Shown: one piece after another, positions 1-6,200 of the stretch
How positions within the stretch are numbered: position 1 is the stretch's first letter
How the letters are laid out: every line of letters begins with the position of its first letter
Origin: Gemmatimonadota bacterium
GTDB taxonomy: Bacteria; Gemmatimonadota; Gemmatimonadetes; Gemmatimonadales; Gemmatimonadaceae
DNA length: 10,403 nt
Assembly (NCBI GenBank): GCA_029884515.1
Contig: JAOUHR010000039.1
Location: forward strand, 1-10,403
Direction of reading: 5' to 3'
Notes under the pieces: generated by a model
Told to the model about the DNA's origin: nothing
Databases searched by the model: none
Seen by the model: the letters and a program-made list of their open reading frames with translations, nothing else
Position numbers and translations under genes: made by a program

Positions 1-240
1 ACCGGTGTCACCTGGACCTGCGCGGCCTCGGCGGGTTCGGTCTGTCCCGCGTCGGGCAGCGGCGACATCAACGCCACCATCGACCTGCCGAGCGGCGGCA
101 CCGCGACGTTCACGGCCACCGGGACCGTGACCGGCACCGGCACGCTCAACAACACCGCGACCGTGACCGCGCCCTCGGGCGTGAACGACCCGCCGGCGAA
201 CAACAGCGCGACGGACAACAACACCGTCATCACACCGACC
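1..240 (+). repeat. DUF11 repeat, A type, C-terminal two-thirds only
   Basis: The window opens inside a repeat at TGVTWTC, just before its cysteine pair (CAASAGSVC), and continues through CPASGSGD to the Asn/Asp-rich exit DNNTVITPT. It matches the A-type units further on, so at least this much of the array lies upstream and the array is longer than seen here. Confidence 0.85.
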
Positions 241-3200
241 GCCGACCTGAGCATCACCAAGTCGAACGGTGCGGCGAGCGTCGTGCCGGGTCTGCCGGTG
301 ACGTACGCCATCACGGTCGGGAACGCGGGCCCGAGCGCGGTCACCGGCGCGACCGTCACCGACGTCTTCCCGGCGGTGCTCACCGGCGTGACCTGGACCT
401 GCACGGCGTCGGGCGGCTCCAGCTGCCCGGCCTCGGGGAGCGGCAACATCAACGCGAGCGTGAACCTCTTGAACGGGGGCACGCTGACCTTCCTCGCGAC
501 CGGCACGGTGGCCAGCGGCGCGACAGGCACCATCAGCAACACGGCGACCGCCGCGGCGCCGCTGGGGCTGAACGACCCGGCGGGCAACAACAGCGCGACC
601 GATGCCGACCCGCTGGTGCCGTCCGCAGACGTCTCGGTGAGCAAGTCCGGACCCGCCACGGTCACGCCCGGCACCACCGTCACGTACACGGTGGTCGTGA
701 CGAACACGGGACCGTCGGACGCGGTGAGCGTGAGTGTCGCCGACCCGACACCGGCCGGCCTCCTGTTCGTGAGCAACGCGGGCGATTGCACCGGCGCCTA
801 CCCCTGCGCGCTGGGCACGCTCACGCCGGGCGCGACGCGGACGATCACGACGGTCTTCTCCGTGCCGCCGGGCTACACCACGCCCGACCCGATCGTGAAC
901 ACCGCGACGGCTGCGAGCCCGACGGCCGATCCCGCGGCAGGGAACAACACCGCGATGGCCTCCACTTCCGTGGGCTCGCCGATCGCGGACCTCTCGATCA
1001 CCAAGACCGACGGTTCTGCGGTCGCGGTCCCCGGCGCCTCGATCACGTACACGATCACTGCGAGCAATGCGGGCCCGAGCGCCGCGAACGGCGCCACGGT
1101 GGCCGACGTCTTCCCGCCGGAGATCACCGGCGTCACCTGGACCTGCTCCGCCTCGGCCGGCTCCTCGTGCCCGGCTTCGGGGAGCGGCGACCTCGCGGTG
1201 ACCGTGAACCTGGCGAGCGGCGGCAGCGTGGTCTTCCTCGCCACCGGCACCATCTCGCCGGCGGCAACGGGCACGCTGGTGAACGCGGCGACGGTCACGC
1301 CGCCGCCTGGCGTGAGCGATCCGACGTCGGCCAACAACACCGACGTGAACACACTGGTGCCGAGCGCGGATGTGAGTGTCACGAAGACCGGGCCGGCGAC
1401 GATCGTGCCCGGCACGAACGTCGTCTACACGATCACGGTCTCGAACGCGGGACCGTCGAACGCGGCGAGCGTCTCGGTGAGCGACCCGACGCCCGCCGGC
1501 CTCGCCTTCCTCTCGAACGCCGGCGACTGCACCTCGACCTTCCCCTGCGCGCTGGGCACGGTGCCGCCGGGCGCGACGCGGACGATCACCACCACGTATG
1601 CGGTGCCGTCGACCTACGCGGGGGCGGACCCCGTGGTGAACACCGCGACGGTCTCGAGCCCCACCAGTGACCCGCAGCCGTCGAACAACAGCGCGGCGGC
1701 GAGCGCGCCCGTGGGGCGCACCGCGGACCTGGCGATCACCAAGACGGACGGGGTCACGTCGGTGAACCAGGGCGGCGCGGTCACCTACACGCTCGTCGTG
1801 ACGAACGCGGGCCCGAGTGCGGTCACTGGCGCGACGGTCACGGACGCCTTCCCGGCGCAGCTCTCGGCCGTTGCGTGGACCTGCGTCGCGTCGGCGGGGT
1901 CGGCGTGCCCGGCGTCGGGGAGCGGCGACCTGAACACGAGCGTCGACCTCCTGAGCGGCGGCACGCTGACCTTCACGGCGACCGCGACGGTGCTCGGCAC
2001 CGGCACGCTGAGCAACACGGCGACCGTCACCGCCCCGGCCGGCGTGACGGATGCGCCCGGGAACAACAGCGCGACGGACAACAACACGGTCATCACGGCC
2101 AGCGCGGACCTTTCCATCACCAAGACGGACGGGGTGACCGCGGTGACGCAGGGCGGCACCGTCACCTACACGATCGTCGCGGGCAATGCGGGGCCGAGCG
2201 CCGTGACCGGCGCCACGGTCACGGACAACTTCCCGGCGCAGCTGAGCGGCGTTACCTGGACCTGCACCGCCTCGGCGGGCTCGGTGTGCCCGGCGTCCGG
2301 CAGCGGCGACCTCAACGCGACCGTGGACCTGCTCATCGGAGGCACGGCCACCTTCGTCGCGACGGCGACCGTGGCGGGCACGGGCACCATCAGCAATACC
2401 GCCACCATCACCGCGCCGGGCGGCACGAACGACCCGGCCGGCAACAACAGTGCGACGGACAACAACACCGTCATCACGCCGACCGCCGACCTGGCGATCA
2501 CCAAGACCGACGGCGTCACCGCCGTGAACCAGGGCGGGGCGCTCACCTGGACGATCGTGGCGAGCAATGCGGGCCCGAGTGCCGTGACGGGCGCGGCGGT
2601 GACGGACAACTTCCCCGCGCAGGTGAGCGGCGTCACCTGGACCTGCGCGGCGTCGGCGGGCTCGGTGTGCCCGGCCTCCGGCAGCGGGAACCTCAACGCG
2701 ACCGTCGACCTCCTGAGCGGTGGCACCGCGACCTTCACCGCGACCGGCACCGTCTCCGCGGGGTCAGGCACCATCAGCAACACGGCGACCGTCACCGCGC
2801 CGGTCGGGGTGAACGACCCGGCGGGGAACAACAGCGCGACGGACAACAACACCGTCATCGCCGCCACCGCCGACCTCTCGATCACCAAGACCGACGGCGT
2901 GGTCACGGTGAACCAGGGCGGCACGGTCACGTACACGATCGTCGCGAGCAACGGCGGGCCCAGCGCGGTGACCGGTGCGACGGTCACCGACCTGTTCCCG
3001 GCCGGGCTCGCCGGCGTCACGTGGACCTGCGCCGCGACGGCCGGCTCGGCCTGCCCGGCGTCCGGCAGCGGCGACCTGAACGCGACCGTGGACCTGCTCG
3101 CCGGCGGCGCGGCGACCTTCACCGCGACGGCGACGGTCATCGGCACGGGGACGCTGAACAACACGGCCACCATCACCGCCCCGGTCGGCATCAATGACCC

Positions 3201-6200
3201 GGCGGGGAACAACAGCGCGACCGACAACAACACCGTCATCACCGCCACCGCCGACCTCGCGATCACCAAGACGGACGGCGTGACCGCGGTGAACCAGGGC
3301 GGCACGGTCACGTACACGATCGTCGCGAGCAACGCCGGGCCGAACGCGGTCACGGGCGCGACCGTCGTGGACAACCTCCCGGCACAACTCACCGGCGTGA
3401 CCTGGGCCTGCGCCGCGGCCGGCGGCGCGGCCTGTCCGGCGTCCGGCAGCGGGAACCTGAATGTGACGGTCGATCTGCCCGTGGGCGGCACCACGACCTT
3501 CACCGTAACGGCGACCGTGTCGGGCACCGGCACGCTCAGCAACACCGCGACGATCACCGCGCCGGGCGGCGTGACCGACGCACCGGGGAACAACAGCGCC
3601 ACGGACAACAACACCGTCATCACGCCGACGGCTGACCTCTCCATCACCAAGACCGACGGCGTCGCCGCGGTCAGTGACGGCGGCACGGTCACCTACACGA
3701 TCGTCGCCAGAAACGCGGGCCCGAGCGCGGTGACCGGCGCGACGGTCACGGACGTGTTCCCGGCGCAACTGAGCGGGGTCACCTGGACATGCGCGGCCTC
3801 GGCCGGCGCGATCTGCCCCGCCTCCGGCAGCGGGAACATCAACGCGACGGTGGACCTGCCGAGCGGCGGCACCGCGACCTTCACGGCGAGCGCGACCGTC
3901 TCGGGCTCCGGCACGATCACCAACACGGCGACGGTCACGGCTCCCGCTGGCGTGAACGACCCCGCGGGCAACAACAGCGCGACCGACAACACCACGATCA
4001 GCCCCGCGGCCGACCTCTCGATCACCAAGACCGACGGCGTCGCCACGACGAACGTGGGCAGCACGCTCACCTACACCATCGTCGCCAGCAACGCCGGCCC
4101 GAGCGCGGTGACGGGGGCGACGGTGACCGACAACCTGCCGGCGCAGCTCACGGGTGCGACGTGGACCTGCGCCGCGGCCGGCGGCGCGGCCTGCCCGGCC
4201 TCGGGGAGCGGCAACATCGCGGCGAGCGTGAACCTGCCGGTCGGCGGGAGCGTGACGTTCACGCTCACGGCCACGGTCGCGGCGGGCGGCACGATCTCGA
4301 ACACCGCGACCATCGCGCCGCCGGCCGGGGCGAGCGATCCGGTGCCCGGCAACAACAGCGCCACCGACGCGACCACCGCGAACGCGCCGGACCTCGCGAT
4401 CGCCAAGACGCACGCGGGCAACCTGACCGTCGGCGTGAACGGGACGTACACGCTGACGGCGACGAACGCCGGGACGGCGCCCACCATCGGCGCCATCACG
4501 GTCACCGACACGCTGCCGGCGGGCCTCGGGTTCGTCTCCGGCACGGGCACGGGCTGGACCTGCTCGGCGAGCGGCGCCGTGGTCACCTGCGTGAACCCGG
4601 GCCCGTTCGCGCCGGCCGCCGCCAGCCCGATCACCCTGACGGTGAGCGTCGGCGCGGCCGCGGCGCCGAGCGTGAGCAACCGTGCCTGGGTGGCCACCGC
4701 GGGCGACGGGAACGCCGCGAACGATTCGGCGATCGACGTGGCGACGGTCATCTCGCCCGTCGACGTCGCCATCGCGAAGGACCCGGTCGGCGTGTTCCGC
4801 GTGGGGGGCACGGGTGAGTACCTGCTCACGATCTCGAACGTGGGCACGGTGAGCACCACCGGCCCGCTCACCATCATCGACACGCTCCCGGCCGGCCTCA
4901 CCTACCAGTCCTTCACGGGCACCGGGTGGAGCTGCGCGGCGGCGGGCGCGGTGGTGACGTGCACGGCGCCCACGCTGCTGGCGCCGGGCACGAGCGCGGC
5001 GGTCACGCTCACCGTGGACGTCGGGCCGGCGGCCCTTCCGTCGGTGACGAACACGGCGAGCGTGAGCACCGCTGGCGACCTGCTCGCCACGGGCAACAAT
5101 GTCGTCTCGACGTCGCCGGTGCTGGTGATCGACGCCTCGCTCACCGTCGAGAAGTCGGCCGACCGCAGCGTGGCGGAGCTCACCGACGTGATCGACTACC
5201 GCGTGGTGGTGCGCGCGAGCGGCACCACGGCGATCACCGACGCGGTGGTGGACGACGACCTGCCCTCGGGCTTCACCTACGTGAACGGCACTGCGCGCGT
5301 GGATGGCATCCCGATCGCGGACCCCGTGGGGACGCCGGGACCGCGACTCCGCTTCACGGTGGGCACGGTGCCGCTCGGCGGCTCCGTCACGCTCTCGTAC
5401 CGTGTGGTGGTGGGGGCGGGCGCCCAGCGCGGTGACGGCACCAACCGCGCGCAGGCCTCGAGTGCGCTCGCGGCGGCGGTATCGAACCTCACCGCCGTGA
5501 AGGTGCGCGTCGAGGGCGGCGTCTTCACCGACCGCGGCATGATCGTCGGCAAGGTCTACCTCGAGTGCGAGTGCGACAGCACGCGCGCCGCGCGCGGCGT
5601 GACCCAGGCCGCGCACGAGGTAGGCATCCCGGGCGTGCGCGTCCTGCTCGAGGACGGCACGGCGGTGATCACCGACGTCGAGGGCAAGTACTCGTTCTAC
5701 GGCGTGAGCCCGCGCCGGCACGTGGTGCGCGTGGATCGCGCGACGCTCCCAGCCGGTTCGCGCCTGCTCGAAACGGGGGCGCGGAACGCGGGCGACCCGG
5801 TGAGCCGCTTCGTGGACCTCACCCGCGGCGAGTTGCACGTGGCCGAGTTCGCGGTGCTGCGCACCGACGAGCTGCTCGCTCTCGTGCGCGCGCGGCGCAA
5901 CCAGGGTGAGGTGTACGGGCTCGTGCGCGACACCACCGACACGGTGGGGGTCTTCATGGGCGCGGGCGGGGTGGCGGGAGGCGGTGGCGTCAGTGGCGGG
6001 GGCGCCAGCGGCGTGTTCGTGCCCACCGGTGGCGCCGTTGCCGGCGGTGACACGCCACGCGGCATCGCGCCCGCGGTGCCCGGTGTCTACCGTCCACTCC
6101 TGTCCGCGCCGCAGCCGCTCGGCTCCAACACCGGTCTCGCGCCCTCGCTCCTCGCGACCGACGGCTCGGCGTCGGCGGCGGGCGCGAGGGTGGGCACCGG

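Larger units (their letters stand above)
1723..4386 (+). repeat. Tandem array of seven A-type DUF11 repeats (units 5-11)
   Basis: Units start at 1723, 2104, 2485, 2869, 3250, 3631 and 4009, with periods of 378-384 bases (126-128 codons), 381 being commonest. Each starts AD[LS]ITKTDGV-like, continues NAGPSAVTGATVTD (minor variants), W-[TA]-C-x7-CPASGSG[DN], then GGT-rich strands and ends in an exit such as DPAGNNSATDNNTVI. Unit 9 has WAC instead of WTC and GPNAV instead of GPSAV. Unit 11 lacks the full DNNTVI exit and has a DATTANA linker. Identity between neighbours is very high at both protein and DNA level, which points to recent tandem expansion or gene conversion. Confidence 0.9.

Noticed and set aside
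127..129. GTG as the start codon of the giant gene
   Set aside because: The same frame is open from base 1 and encodes the conserved part of a DUF11 repeat before this codon. It is an internal Val, and the real start lies upstream.
1875..3197. Plus-strand frame of 440 codons in another phase, with His/Arg/Asp-rich repeats
   Set aside because: It is an off-frame reading of the DUF11 array with a low-complexity translation. The true frame gives clear beta-sandwich repeats.
2166..3692. Minus-strand open frame of 508 codons with a periodic Val/Pro-rich translation
   Set aside because: The periodicity is the 381-base DUF11 period read backwards. There is no independent start signal or recognisable domain.
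241..4386. CRISPR array or non-coding satellite because of regular repeats
   Set aside because: The unit is about 381 bases, always a multiple of three, and coding throughout. There are no short identical repeats with unique spacers.
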